Notes under the pieces: generated by a model
The model's database searches: none
Told to the model about the DNA's origin: nothing
Seen by the model: the letters and a program-made list of their open reading frames with translations, nothing else
Assembly (NCBI RefSeq): GCF_040409955.1
Contig: NZ_CP123388.1
Span: 186,001 to 250,000 of the forward strand
Reading direction: 5' to 3'
Origin: Salipiger sp. H15
Lineage (GTDB): Bacteria; Pseudomonadota; Alphaproteobacteria; Rhodobacterales; Rhodobacteraceae
DNA: 64,000 bases
Translations under genes and position numbers: made by a program
In this document: positions 50,808 to 61,284 of the stretch, one piece after another
How the letters are laid out: each line of letters starts with the position of its first letter
Position numbering within the stretch: position 1 is the stretch's first letter

Positions 50808-51729
50808 ATGACCGACATCACCCATGCATCCGACGTCATGAGCGCCGCCGCCGACAGCCTCGCCGAGGCCCGCGCCGCCAACGCCCGGCAGATCCGCAAG
50901 GCCCGCATCTCGGCCGCGGTGCGCTACATCGTCCTCTTCGGCGTCGGGCTCCTGATGCTCTACCCGCTGATCTGGCTGGTGGGCGCGTCCTTCAAGACGA
51001 ATGCCGAGATCTTCGCCAACCCGGGCTTCATCCCGCAGCATCCCACCGCCGAGGGCTATGTGAAGGGCTGGGAGACCTCGACCCCCTACACCTTCGGGCG
51101 GTTCTTCCTGAACTCCTTCCTGATCATCATCCCCAAGGTGATCGGCACGGCGATCAGCTGCACCATGGTGGCCTACGGCTTCGCCCGCTTCGACTTCCCG
51201 CTGAAGAAGCTGCTGTTCGGGTCGGTCATCGCGATCCTGCTGCTGCCCAACGTGGTCACCCGCATCCCGCAGTACATCCTCTTCCGCGACCTCGGCTGGC
51301 TCGACAGCTTCCTGCCGCTCTGGGTGCCCTCCGCCTTTGCCGGCGACGCCTTCTTCGTCTTCATGCTGGTGCAGTTCCTGCGCGCCATCCCAGGCGACAT
51401 GGAAGAGGCGGCGCGGGTCGATGGTGCCAACTCCTGGCAGACGCTGGTGTTCATCGTCGTGCCGATGCTGGCCCCGGCGCTGATCTCGGTGTGCCTCTTC
51501 CAGTTCATGTGGACGATGAACGACTTCCTCGGCCCGCTGATCTACATCAGCTCGGTCGACAAGTACCCGGTCAGCCTGGCGCTGAAACTCTCGATCGACA
51601 CGACCGAGGCGTTCGAATGGAACCGCATCCTCGCGATGTCCGTGCTCACCATCACGCCGGCGCTCGTCGTGTTCTTCGAGCCCGGCGCCTTCGACCGGCC
51701 CCGGTGGGCTGCGGCAATCCACGCTCTGC
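50808..51729 (+). pseudogene. sugar ABC transporter permease, UgpE/MalG-like, C-terminus lost
   Basis: From ATG 50808 the frame encodes a normal MalG-type permease: [27 protein letters not shown], then the coupling loop [39 protein letters not shown]. Homology-like sequence stops at about 51677 (ITPALVVFF), just short of the expected C-terminal FFAQRYFVEG...KG stop. The frame then runs without a stop through unrelated sequence to 53327. Only some 15 residues of the true end seem missing, so the permease might still insert, but its natural terminus is gone. Part of the damage zone at 51.66-52.30 kb. Confidence 0.75.
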
Positions 51730-52283
51730 ATGATCGCCAAGCTCGAGAGGTCACGGCGGGGCTGATGATCGGCGGTGCACGGGATCGACCTCGACGTGGA
51801 AGAGGGCGAGTTCATGGTGCTGGTCGGCCCCTCGGGCTGCGCCAAGTCCACCACGCTGCGGATGATCGCCGGGCTCGAGGAGGTGACCTCGGGCGAGATC
51901 CGCATCGGCGACCGCATCGTCAACGCCCTGCCCCCGGGCAAGCGCCGCATCGCCATGGTGTTCCAGAACTACGCGCTCTACCCGCACATGAAGGTTCGCT
52001 CCAACCTCGCCTTCGGCCTGCGCCTCGCGCATGTGCCGAAGCCGAGCGCGAGGCCGCCGTGCAGGAGGTCGCCCGCATCCTCGAGATCGAGCCGCTGCTC
52101 GACCGCCTGCCGAAGCAGCTTCGGCGGCGCCAGCCAGCGCCAGCGCGTCGCCACCGCATCCGGCGCATCGTGCCCGCGAAGCCCGAGGTTTTCCTCTTCG
52201 ACGAGCCGCTCTCGAACCTCGACGCGGCGAGCTGCGCGTCGAGATGCGGCTCGAGATCTCGGAGCTGCACAACGCGGCGCGAT

Positions 52284-52284
<1 letters not shown>
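51730..52284 (+). pseudogene. UgpC/MalK-type ABC ATPase, frameshifted and truncated
   Basis: Pieces of a sugar-importer ATPase occur in three different frames. A start-like ATGATCGCCAAGCTCGAG is at 51730, but a stop follows at 51763. From GTG 51775 the frame reads [36 protein letters not shown] up to LAHVPK (about 52040). One G seems missing there, and the next frame reads [27 protein letters not shown] and [13 protein letters not shown]. From 52229 a third frame reads [18 protein letters not shown] and stops at 52285. The signature region (expected LSGGQRQRV) is scrambled and the C-terminal half is absent. Non-functional as sequenced. Confidence 0.85.
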
Positions 52285-53327
<1,043 letters not shown>

Positions 53328-53387
53328 GGCCCTGCGGCCGTCCCGCCGGTCGCGGCGGCCGCACGCACACCTTCCGGGAGGAGACAC

Positions 53388-54512
53388 ATGTCCCTGCATC
53401 CGCTGCTGCGGCAGGACGCCCGCCTGCTGCCCCGCGCCGAGATCTGCGGCCTCATCGACCGGCTCACCGACAATCTCGTCGGCATCACCGACACCACCGG
53501 CGAGTTCCTGCTGCACCTCGACGACGGGCGGGTCATCGACACCAAGGGCTGGGCCGGATGGGAATGGACCCACGGCATCGGCCTCTACGGGCTGCTCACC
53601 TACTGGCAGCTGACCGGCAATCCGCGCGCGATGGAGATCATCCGCGGCTGGTTCGAGGACCGCCTCGCCGAGGGCACGCCGACCAAGAACGTCAACACCG
53701 TCGCCCCCTTCCTCGTGGCCGCGCATCTCTACGAGCTGGACCGCGACCCGAAATGGCTGCCCTACCTCGACACGTGGGCGGACTGGGTGATGCACGGTAT
53801 GCCGAGGGTAGAGGGCGGCGGGCTGCAGCACATCGTCTACGACGCGGTCAACCCGGGGCAGATGTGGGACGACACGCTGATGATGGCGGTCCTGCCGCTG
53901 GCCAAGATCGGCCTCGTGCTGGGCCGCCCCGAGTACATCGACGAAGCCAAGTACCAGTTCCTGACCCACGCCCAGTACCTTGCCGACACCCGGAGCGGCC
54001 TCTGGTTCCACGGCTGGAGCTTCGAGGGCAACCACAACTTCGCCGGCGCGCTCTGGGCCCGCGGCAATGCCTGGGTCACCATGGTGATCCCCGAGTTCAT
54101 CGAGCTGCTCGACCTCAAGGAAGGCGATCCCGTCCGCCGTCACCTGCAGGCGCTGCTCGGGCGTCAGGCCGAGGCGCTGCGGCGCACGCAGGATGCCTCG
54201 GGGCTCTGGCACACGCTGCTCGATGATCCGCAGAGCTACCTCGAGGCCTCGGCCACCGCCGGCTTCGGCTACGGGCTGCTCAAGGCGGTGCGCAAGCGGT
54301 ACATCGGCAGCGAGTTCACCCCGGTGGCCGAGCGCGCGGTCAAGGCCGTCATCGACAACATCTCTCCCGAGGGGGAGCTGCGAAACGTCTCCTTCGGCAC
54401 GGCGATGGGCGCGGATCTCGACCATTACCGCCAGATCCGGCTGACCTCGATGCCCTACGGTCAGGCGATGGCGATGGTCTGCCTCGGCGAATACCTGCGG
54501 ACCTACATCTGA
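53388..54512 (+). CDS. glycoside hydrolase family 88/105 (unsaturated rhamnogalacturonyl/glucuronyl hydrolase)
   Basis: A 374-residue alpha/alpha-barrel hydrolase. Features are WTHGIGLYGLLTYWQLTGN, the acidic MWDDTLMMAVLPLAKIG containing the Asp expected to be catalytic in YteR-like enzymes, HGWSFEGNHNFAGALWARGNAWV, and a C-terminal YGQAMAMVCLGEYLR. Enzymes of this family hydrate and cleave the unsaturated uronate left by polysaccharide lyases. No signal peptide, so it acts in the cytoplasm on imported disaccharides. GGGAGGAG precedes ATG 53388. It appears intact, unlike the genes just upstream. Confidence 0.9.
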   Translation: MSLHPLLRQDARLLPRAEICGLIDRLTDNLVGITDTTGEFLLHLDDGRVIDTKGWAGWEWTHGIGLYGLLTYWQLTGNPRAMEIIRGWFEDRLAEGTPTKNVNTVAPFLVAAHLYELDRDPKWLPYLDTWADWVMHGMPRVEGGGLQHIVYDAVNPGQMWDDTLMMAVLPLAKIGLVLGRPEYIDEAKYQFLTHAQYLADTRSGLWFHGWSFEGNHNFAGALWARGNAWVTMVIPEFIELLDLKEGDPVRRHLQALLGRQAEALRRTQDASGLWHTLLDDPQSYLEASATAGFGYGLLKAVRKRYIGSEFTPVAERAVKAVIDNISPEGELRNVSFGTAMGADLDHYRQIRLTSMPYGQAMAMVCLGEYLRTYI

Positions 54513-54540
54513 GCGGTCGCGCTGAACCCGGCGCCGCCCC

Positions 54541-55569
54541 TCAGGACCTCAGCGCGGCACGGAGCGTCGCGACGGGAGCGCAGCCGAACCGCTTGCGGTA
54601 GTGCTCCGAGAAGCGCCCGAGGTGGAAGAATCCGAGCCCGGTCGCGACCTCGGTGACCCGGGTCTCTGGCGCGGGGTTCGACAGTTCTTCCCAGGCCCTG
54701 TCGAGCCGCATGTCGCGCAGCACGGTCATCGGGCCGCAGCCATGGCAGGCGCGGAACGCGGCCTGCAGCGTCCGCACGCTGGTGCCCGCGGCGCGGGCGA
54801 TGTCCTCGATCATCAGCGGAGCGCCGAGGTTCTCGCGCATGAAGCCCTCGGCAAGCCGCATCACCCGCGGCGCGTAGGCGCCACGCGCGCTCTCCTCCTG
54901 CGGGCCGAGCTGCGACTGCAGCAGGCCGACCAGCAGCGTGCGCTCGAGCTGCCGCCCCAGCGCCGAGCCGCGCGCCAGCGGCTCGGCGCCGCGCCGCGTC
55001 TCGGAGATCACGAACTCGAGCAGGCCGAGAAAGGACCTCCCCTCGCCGCCAGCGAGCCCCCGCGCACCGTCGAAGCGCAGCGCCGCCCCCTGCGGCAGCC
55101 CGAACTCGGCATGGGCCGCCTGCATCAGCGCCGCGCGGTCGATCTGCAGCATCAGCTGCACGCAGTGCTCGCTCCAGATCATGCTGACGTCGTCGTCGGG
55201 ATTGAGCACGCCGCCGCTGCCGCCGCCGATCTCGTAGCCCCCCGCACGCGTGCCGATCGAGGCATGACCCCGCAGCGGGAACTGGAAGAGATAGAAGCGT
55301 TCGAGCGGGCCCGGCGCGATCTGCGCCTTGGCGCCGTAAGTGAGCACGTTGATCGAGAGGTCCTGCCCGTCGAGCCGGTTGTGCCGCGCCGCAAGCGGGT
55401 CGCGCCCCACCACCTCGAGACGGTGGTCGCAATAGACCCGCGCCACCCGTTCGCGCGCCTCATCCAGGTCGCCGGTCGCGAACAGCGGGTGGCTGCCGAG
55501 CGGCAGACCCTCCGGGCAATCGGGGCTGAGCGGGAGCGTTTCCATGGCCGCGCCGAGAGTTTCCTTCAT
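54541..55569 (-). CDS. AraC-family transcriptional regulator
   Basis: A 342-residue regulator: an N-terminal cupin-like sensing domain (FYLFQFPLRGHASIGTRAGGYEIGGG, about residues 92-117) and two C-terminal helix-turn-helices (PLMIEDIARAAGTSVRTLQAAFRACHGCGPMTVLRDMRLDRAWEEL and VTEVATGLGFFHLGRFSEHYRKRFGCAP). ATG 55569 is one candidate; ATG 55545 would shorten it by eight residues. Divergent from the SDR-monooxygenase operon, with tandem 14-base repeats in between; likely its activator. Confidence 0.9.
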   Translation of the reverse strand: MKETLGAAMETLPLSPDCPEGLPLGSHPLFATGDLDEARERVARVYCDHRLEVVGRDPLAARHNRLDGQDLSINVLTYGAKAQIAPGPLERFYLFQFPLRGHASIGTRAGGYEIGGGSGGVLNPDDDVSMIWSEHCVQLMLQIDRAALMQAAHAEFGLPQGAALRFDGARGLAGGEGRSFLGLLEFVISETRRGAEPLARGSALGRQLERTLLVGLLQSQLGPQEESARGAYAPRVMRLAEGFMRENLGAPLMIEDIARAAGTSVRTLQAAFRACHGCGPMTVLRDMRLDRAWEELSNPAPETRVTEVATGLGFFHLGRFSEHYRKRFGCAPVATLRAALRS

Positions 55570-55584
55570 CCCTGAAGCATAATT

Positions 55585-55618
55585 TGCGCAATCCGGATCC
55601 CGGCTGCGCAATCAGGAT
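55585..55618. repeat. tandem direct repeat, candidate AraC activator sites
   Basis: TGCGCAATCCGGAT (55585-55598) and TGCGCAATCAGGAT (55605-55618) differ at one base and start exactly 20 bases apart, about two helical turns. Direct repeats with this spacing are the usual AraC-family site. They lie in the 113-base gap between the AraC gene and the SDR gene. Confidence 0.7.
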
Positions 55619-55682
55619 AGCGCGGATCACCGGCGGCCCTGCAAGCTTTCTTTTCAGAAAAATGACAAACGGGGAGCGCGCG

Positions 55683-56459
55683 ATGCGTGGATTGAAAGAC
55701 AAGGTCGCGATCGTGCCGGGCGGTGCCACCAAAATCGGCGTTGCCGTGGTCGAGGCGTTCAGATCGCACGGGGTAAAGGTCGTCGTCGCCGATATCGACG
55801 GCGAGAACGGCCAGAGGCTCGAGACCGAGGGCGTGGTCTTCGTCCAGGCTGACCTGCGCTCGGACGAGGATATCGCGCGGGTGGTGCAGGTGGCCAAGGA
55901 CCGGTTCGGGCGCATCGACTTCCTGGTGAACGTCGCCGCCACTTACCTCGACAACGGCGCCGAGAGCACCCGCGCCGAGTGGCTCGATGCTTTGGATGTG
56001 AACCTTGTCGGCTCGGTCATGCTGATGCAGGCCGCCCGCGACGAGCTGCGCAAGACCAAGGGCGCCATCGTCAATTTCGGCTCGATCTCGGCCCGCGTTG
56101 CGCAGACCGGCCGCTGGCTCTACCCGGTGTCCAAGGCGGCGATCCTGCAGCTCACCCGCAACCAGGCGATGGATCTCGCGCCCGACGGCATCCGGGTGAA
56201 CGCGGTCTCGCCCGGCTGGACCTGGTCGAACATCATGGACAGCCTCACGGGGGGCGACCGCGCCAAGACCGACGGGGTCGGCGCGGACTTCCACCTCTTC
56301 CCGCGGGTCGGCGACCCCGAGGAGGTCGCCTCGACGATCATGTTCCTCTGCTCGGACGAGGCCAGCTTCGTCACCGGCACCGACATCCGGGTCGACGGCG
56401 GCTACACCGCCATGGGCCCCGAGCGCGCCGAGCCGGCGATCCCGCGGCTCATGGACTGA
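55683..56459 (+). CDS. SDR-family oxidoreductase with atypical nucleotide motif
   Basis: A 258-residue short-chain dehydrogenase. The catalytic set is visible (NFGSISA serine, YPVSK Tyr/Lys). The cofactor loop, normally TGxxxGxG, reads PGGATKIG at residues 12-19: the threonine is proline and the middle glycine is lysine. ATG 55683 follows GGGGAG; ATG 55662 is a weaker alternative. C-terminus extended beyond DGGYTAMG. First gene of the operon with a StyA-like monooxygenase and reductase. Whether it still binds NAD(P) normally is open. Confidence 0.85.
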   Translation: MRGLKDKVAIVPGGATKIGVAVVEAFRSHGVKVVVADIDGENGQRLETEGVVFVQADLRSDEDIARVVQVAKDRFGRIDFLVNVAATYLDNGAESTRAEWLDALDVNLVGSVMLMQAARDELRKTKGAIVNFGSISARVAQTGRWLYPVSKAAILQLTRNQAMDLAPDGIRVNAVSPGWTWSNIMDSLTGGDRAKTDGVGADFHLFPRVGDPEEVASTIMFLCSDEASFVTGTDIRVDGGYTAMGPERAEPAIPRLMD

Positions 56460-56497
56460 CCCCGGCCGCACCGAAGACCAGTCAACAGGAGAGAAGA

Positions 56498-57727
56498 ATG
56501 AAACGCATTTCCATCGTGGGCGGGGGCCAGTCCGGCCTGCAGCTCGGCATCGGGCTCCTGCAGAAGGGCTACGAGGTCAGGATCATCCAGGACCGCACCG
56601 GCGCGCAGATCGCCGAGGGGCGCGTCATGTCCTCGCAATGCCAGTTCGACGCGGCGCTGCAGCTCGAGCGCGACCTCGGGATCAACTTCTGGGAAGAGGA
56701 CTGCCCGCCGGTCGAGGGCATCTCGTTCAGCGTCCCGAACCCCGAGGGGCCGGGCAAGGTCATCGACTGGGCGGCGCGGCTCGACAGCAAGGCGCAGTCG
56801 ATCGACCAGCGGGTGAAGATGCCCCGCTGGATCGCGGAGTTCGAGCGGCTCGGCGGCAAGATGGAGATCGCCACCGCCGACATCGCCGCGCTCGAGCGCG
56901 AGGCGAAATCCGCGGACCTGGTGATCGTCGCCTCGGGCAAGGGCGAGGTCGGCAAGCTCTTCGAGCGCGACGCCGACCGCTCGCCCTTCGCGGCGCCGCA
57001 GCGCGCCCTCGCCCTGACCTACGTGCACGGCATGACCCCGCGCCCCGAGCATTCGGCGGTGAACTTCAACCTGATCCCGGGCGTCGGCGAATATTTCGTC
57101 TTCCCCGCACTGACCCTCTCCGGACCCTGCGAGATCATGGTGTTCGAGGGCATCCCCGAGGGTCCGATGGATTGCTGGGCGGACGTGACCGGCCCGGCCG
57201 GGCACCTCGCCCGCTCGAAGCAGATCCTCGACACCTTCCTGCCCTGGGAGGCGGCACGCTGCCAGAAGATCGAGCTGACCGACGGCAACGGCATCCTTGC
57301 CGGGCGCTTCCCCCCGACCGTGCGCAAACCCGTCGGCACCCTGCCCTCGGGCGCCAAGGTGCTCGGCCTCGGCGACGCGGTCTGCCTCAACGACCCGATC
57401 ACCGGCCAGGGCGCGAACAATGCCGCCAAGGCGGCGGCGGTCTACCTCGAGGCCATCTTCGCGCGCGGCGAGCGTCCCTTCGACGAGGCCTGGATGCGCG
57501 CGACCTTCGAGACCTTCTGGAGCTACGCGCAATGGGTCGTGCGCTGGACCAACATGATGCTGCTGCCGCCGCCGCCCTTCGTGCTCGAACTGATGGGCTC
57601 GGCGCAGGGGCTGCCGGATCTCGCGCGCCGCATCGCCAACGGCTTCGACGACCCGCGCGACTTCTTCCCCTGGTTCGCCGATCCCGCCGCCGCCGGGGAC
57701 TACCTGACCTCGCTCAAGGCAGCCTGA
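56498..57727 (+). CDS. styrene/indole monooxygenase-type FAD oxygenase (StyA-like)
   Basis: A 409-residue flavoprotein matching StyA in length. FAD motif IVGGGQSG (Gly8, Gly10, Gly13), then EGRVMSSQCQFDAALQLERDLGINFW, the middle VIVASGKGEVGKLF and the FAD ribityl region LGLGDAVCLNDPITGQGANNAAKAA. These enzymes use FADH2 supplied by a separate reductase to epoxidise styrene or oxidise indole. AGGAGAG precedes the ATG. The reductase gene follows with one base between stop and start. Confidence 0.9.
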   Translation: MKRISIVGGGQSGLQLGIGLLQKGYEVRIIQDRTGAQIAEGRVMSSQCQFDAALQLERDLGINFWEEDCPPVEGISFSVPNPEGPGKVIDWAARLDSKAQSIDQRVKMPRWIAEFERLGGKMEIATADIAALEREAKSADLVIVASGKGEVGKLFERDADRSPFAAPQRALALTYVHGMTPRPEHSAVNFNLIPGVGEYFVFPALTLSGPCEIMVFEGIPEGPMDCWADVTGPAGHLARSKQILDTFLPWEAARCQKIELTDGNGILAGRFPPTVRKPVGTLPSGAKVLGLGDAVCLNDPITGQGANNAAKAAAVYLEAIFARGERPFDEAWMRATFETFWSYAQWVVRWTNMMLLPPPPFVLELMGSAQGLPDLARRIANGFDDPRDFFPWFADPAAAGDYLTSLKAA

Positions 57728-57728
57728 C

Positions 57729-58220
57729 ATGGCCGTGGACATCACGACCTTCCGCGAGACGATGGGGCTCTTTCCCGGGGCGGTGACGCTGATCACCACC
57801 GGGGCGGGCGATCTGCGGCGCGGGATCACCGCGACGGCGGTCTGCTCGGTGAGCGACAGTCCCCCGAGCCTGCTGGCCTGCGTCAACCGCCGCACCGGCA
57901 CCTGCCAGGAGATCGCGCGCAGCGGGCGCTTCAGCGTCCAGCTGCTCGGGCAGGACCAGGCGGACGTGGCCATGGCCTTTGCCGGCGCGCAGGGGCAGAG
58001 CGGCGTCGAGAAGTTCTTCGCGGGGACATGGTCCTGCTGTCCGCTCGGCCTGCCCCGGCTCCAAGGCGCGCTGGCCTCGATCTCCTGCGAGGTGGTCACC
58101 GCCACCGACGCGGGCAGCCACACGGTCTTCATCGGCCGCATCGAGCATGTCGCCATCGCGGGGGGCGAGGCGCTGGTCTTCGCCCGCTCGAAGTTCCACC
58201 GGCTGGAATGCGTCGCCTGA
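57729..58220 (+). CDS. flavin reductase-like protein (StyB-type partner)
   Basis: A 163-residue protein of the flavin reductase-like family: FRETMGLFPGAVTLITT near the start, ITATAVCSVSDSPPSLLACVNRRTGTC, RFSVQLLGQDQADVAMAFAG and the C-terminal HTVFIGRIEHV. It reduces FAD with NADH for the preceding monooxygenase, so the two form a two-component system. A strong terminator follows. Confidence 0.9.
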   Translation: MAVDITTFRETMGLFPGAVTLITTGAGDLRRGITATAVCSVSDSPPSLLACVNRRTGTCQEIARSGRFSVQLLGQDQADVAMAFAGAQGQSGVEKFFAGTWSCCPLGLPRLQGALASISCEVVTATDAGSHTVFIGRIEHVAIAGGEALVFARSKFHRLECVA

Positions 58221-58247
58221 CGCACTTCTCCACGGCACAAAAGCAAG

Positions 58248-58275
58248 GCGCCCCGGCAGTTCCCTGCCGGGGCGC
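58248..58275. terminator. strong bidirectional hairpin terminator
   Basis: Perfect 12-base stem GCGCCCCGGCAG / CTGCCGGGGCGC with a TTCC loop, flanked by AAGG on the left and TTTC on the right. It lies between the flavin reductase gene and the convergent thioesterase gene, serving both strands. Confidence 0.8.
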
Positions 58276-58302
58276 TTTCGATTTCGGTCCGCGCACGGTG
58301 GC

Positions 58303-58722
58303 TCAGGCGGCCATTTCCGGGTGCAGGTAGAGCTCGAGCCCCTTGCGGCAGTCATCCGGCCAGGGGTGCGACTTGTGATCCCTGGTCGAGGTCATCACGA
58401 TCAACTGCTCGATGGTCCAGATCACTTCGCCCTCGACGGTCACCACGGTGTAGAGCTCGAGCGACGACTTGCCGATCCGCCGCACGTGCACGTTGAATTC
58501 GAGCACGTCACCGTAAACCGCAGGCTTCTTGAACTCGATGTTCATCTTCACGCTGGGCAGGCCGAGCTGCCGCTCGAACATCAGCTCCTTCCATGTCACG
58601 CCGAAAGAGGCGAACATGGCCTCGTTGACGTCGACGAGCATCGACAAGTAGGCGGGGTGATAGGCGATCCCCGTAAGATCGCAGTCGCCGAAACGCATGG
58701 GTTTCTGAATCGTGAACGGCAT
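58303..58722 (-). CDS. acyl-CoA thioesterase, 4-hydroxybenzoyl-CoA thioesterase-like
   Basis: A 139-residue hot-dog fold protein. RFGDCDLTGIAYHPAYLSMLVDVNEAMF is the 4HBT signature with its active-site Asp; VKMNIEFKKPAVYGDVLEFNVHVRRIGKSS is the core strand region. It probably releases an aromatic or small acyl acid from CoA. Transcribed alone, divergent from the aryl-CoA pathway operon starting at 58999, so it likely belongs to the same pathway. Confidence 0.87.
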   Translation of the reverse strand: MPFTIQKPMRFGDCDLTGIAYHPAYLSMLVDVNEAMFASFGVTWKELMFERQLGLPSVKMNIEFKKPAVYGDVLEFNVHVRRIGKSSLELYTVVTVEGEVIWTIEQLIVMTSTRDHKSHPWPDDCRKGLELYLHPEMAA

Positions 58723-58998
58723 TCGTGCTTGCTCCGTGTCCTGCCCGACTCGGCGGTGCGTGAGGCCCGGGCGGGGCTTCGAGTCGGCGCGCCAATATGC
58801 TTTATGCCTAAATCATAGCGGCAGGAGCAGGCAGGTCAAGAAGCTCGCGGCTCGGCATATTTTACTGGTATCATCGCGAATTTGAGCGCCGAAGTTCCGC
58901 GCGGAGCCAAAAAGAAGGGCGCGACTTAATTATTTTAGTCTTGAAGTATCTTGCCGAGACGGTACTCTGGACGAAACCAAACAGGGAAGCTGTGTCTC

Positions 58999-61284
58999 AT
59001 GCAAATCGCAGTTCTTGGCGGAGGCCCCGCCGGTCTCTACTTCGCCATTTCGATGAAGCTGCGCGACAGCGCGCATGACATCACCGTCTACGAGCGCAAC
59101 CGGTCCGACGACACGTTCGGCTGGGGCGTGGTGCTCTCGGACGAGACCATGGCGAATTTCGAGGAGAACGACCCGGTCTCCGAGAAGATGATCCGCGACA
59201 AGTTCGCCTACTGGGACGACGTCAAGGTCGTGCGCGGCGACGAGGCGATGACCTCGGGCGGGCACGGGTTCTGCGGCATCGGCCGCAAGCAGATGCTGCT
59301 GCTCCTGCAACAGCGCGCGCGCGAGCTCGGCGTGAAGCTGGAATTCGAGACCGACATCACCCCCGAGAAGATCGAGGAACTGAAGGCAAGCAACGACCTT
59401 CTGGTCGCTGCCGACGGGCTCAACTCGAAGACCCGCGGCCTCTATGCCGACAGGTTCCGCCCCGAGATCGACATGCGGCGCAACCACTTCGTCTGGCTCG
59501 GCACGCACCAGAAGTTCGACGACGCCTTCACCTTCATCTTCGAGAAGACCGAGCACGGCTGGATCTGGGCCCACGCCTACCAGTTCGATGACGACACCGC
59601 GACCTTCATCGTGGAATGCGGCCCCGAGACCTTTGAAGCCTTCGGCTTCGACCGGCTGAGCCAGCAGGAGAGCATCGCGCTCTGCGAGACGATCTTCGCC
59701 AAGCACCTCGGCGGCCACGCGCTGATGACCAACGCCAACCACGTGCGCGGCTCGGCCTGGATCCGCTTCCCCCGCGTGACCTGCGAGAGCTGGTTCTTCG
59801 ACAACGTGGTGCTGCTCGGCGATGCCTCGGCGACGGCGCATTTCTCGATCGGCTCAGGCTCGAAGCTCGGCATGGAGAGCGCCATCTCGCTGGCCGAGGA
59901 ACTGTCGCGCGGCAAGCCGCTCGCCGAGGCGCTGCAGGGCTACGAGGACGCGCGCAAGCTGCAGGTGCTGCGCGTCACCTCGGCCGCGCGCAATTCCACC
60001 GAGTGGTTCGAGGAGGTCGAGCGCTACCTCGGGCTCGACATGATGCAGCTGAACTACGCACTGCTCACCCGCTCGCAGCGGATCAGCCACGAGAACCTGC
60101 GGCTGCGCGACCCGGAATGGCTGGCCTCGGCGGAAAGCTGGTTCCACAGCCAGGCCGGCAGCAACTCCAGCCGCCGCCCGATGTTCGCGCCCTTCAAGCT
60201 CCGCGGCATGGAACTGAAGAACCGCATCGTCGTCTCGCCCATGGCGCAGTACAAGGCGACCGGCGGCATGCCCAACGACTGGCACTTCGTGCATTACGCC
60301 GAGCGCGCCAAGGGCGGCGCAGGGCTTGTCTTCACCGAGATGCTCTGCGTGTCGATGGAGGGACGGATCACCCCGGGCTGCCCCTGCATCGGCCCCGAGC
60401 AGGTGCCGGCATGGAAGCGCCTCACCGATTTCGTGCACGTCGAGACCGACGCCAGGATCTGCGCCCAGATCGGCCACGCGGGCCGCAAGGGCTCGACCCG
60501 GCTCGCCTGGGACGGCATCGACAAGCCGCTCGCCGAGGGCGAGAACTGGCCGCTGCTCTCCGCCTCGGCGATCCCGCTGATGGAGGGCAACGTCGTGCCG
60601 AAAGCGATGGACCGCGCCGACATGGACATGGTCAAGGCGCAGTTCGTCGAGAGCGTGCGCGCCGCCGAGGCCGCGGGCTTCGACATGCTCGAGATGCACG
60701 GCGCCCACGGCTACCTGCTGGCGTCCTTCATCTCGCCGGTCACCAACCGCCGCGAGGACGAGTACGGCGGCAGCCTCGAGAACCGCATGCGCTACCCGCT
60801 GGAGATCTTCGCCGCCATGCGCGCCGAATGGCCGGCCGACAAGCCGATGACGGTGCGCATCTCGGCCCATGACTGGATGGGCGACGAGGGCGTCACCCCC
60901 GAGGAAGCGGTGCAGATCTCGGCCCTGTTCAAGGCGGCCGGGGCGGATGCGATCAACGTCTCGTCGGGCCAGACCGACAAGGCCGAGCAGCCGGTCTACG
61001 GGCGGATGTTCCAGGTGCCCTTCGCCGACCGCGTGCGCAACGAGATCGGCGCGCCGACGCTGGTCGCGGGCAACATCTACGAACCCGACCACGTCAACTC
61101 GATCCTGATGGCGGGGCGCGCCGACCTCGTGCTGCTCGCCCGCCCGCACCTCGCCGATCCCTACTGGACGCTGCACGCGGCGGTGGGTCTCGGCGACACC
61201 GAGCAGTCCTGGCCGATGCCCTACGAGGGCGGCCGCCGGCAGGCCAACACGCTCGCCGAACGCGCCAAGGCGATGGCCACATGA
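58999..61284 (+). CDS. bifunctional FAD monooxygenase/OYE-type oxidoreductase (2-aminobenzoyl-CoA or salicylyl-CoA 5-hydroxylase-like)
   Basis: A 761-residue fusion. Residues 1-390 are an aromatic-ring flavin hydroxylase: GGGPAG at 7-12, RKQMLLLLQQRARELGVKLEFETDI, LLVAADGLNSKTR and VVLLGDASATAHFSIGSGSKLGMESA. Residues about 395-745 are an old yellow enzyme domain: FAPFKLRGMELKNRIVVSPMAQYKA, AQIGHAGRKGS, MLEMHGAHGYLLASFISPVTNRREDEYGGSLENR. This arrangement is that of 2-aminobenzoyl-CoA monooxygenase/reductase, which hydroxylates and then reduces the ring. AGGGAAG precedes ATG 58999. First gene of the operon; its stop overlaps the SDR start (ATGA). Confidence 0.92.
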   Translation: MQIAVLGGGPAGLYFAISMKLRDSAHDITVYERNRSDDTFGWGVVLSDETMANFEENDPVSEKMIRDKFAYWDDVKVVRGDEAMTSGGHGFCGIGRKQMLLLLQQRARELGVKLEFETDITPEKIEELKASNDLLVAADGLNSKTRGLYADRFRPEIDMRRNHFVWLGTHQKFDDAFTFIFEKTEHGWIWAHAYQFDDDTATFIVECGPETFEAFGFDRLSQQESIALCETIFAKHLGGHALMTNANHVRGSAWIRFPRVTCESWFFDNVVLLGDASATAHFSIGSGSKLGMESAISLAEELSRGKPLAEALQGYEDARKLQVLRVTSAARNSTEWFEEVERYLGLDMMQLNYALLTRSQRISHENLRLRDPEWLASAESWFHSQAGSNSSRRPMFAPFKLRGMELKNRIVVSPMAQYKATGGMPNDWHFVHYAERAKGGAGLVFTEMLCVSMEGRITPGCPCIGPEQVPAWKRLTDFVHVETDARICAQIGHAGRKGSTRLAWDGIDKPLAEGENWPLLSASAIPLMEGNVVPKAMDRADMDMVKAQFVESVRAAEAAGFDMLEMHGAHGYLLASFISPVTNRREDEYGGSLENRMRYPLEIFAAMRAEWPADKPMTVRISAHDWMGDEGVTPEEAVQISALFKAAGADAINVSSGQTDKAEQPVYGRMFQVPFADRVRNEIGAPTLVAGNIYEPDHVNSILMAGRADLVLLARPHLADPYWTLHAAVGLGDTEQSWPMPYEGGRRQANTLAERAKAMAT

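Noticed and set aside
51820..51860. Walker A reading GPSGCAKST instead of GPSGCGKST in the ATPase remnant
   Set aside because: Ala at this position occurs in intact sugar-importer ATPases of alphaproteobacteria, so I do not count it as damage.
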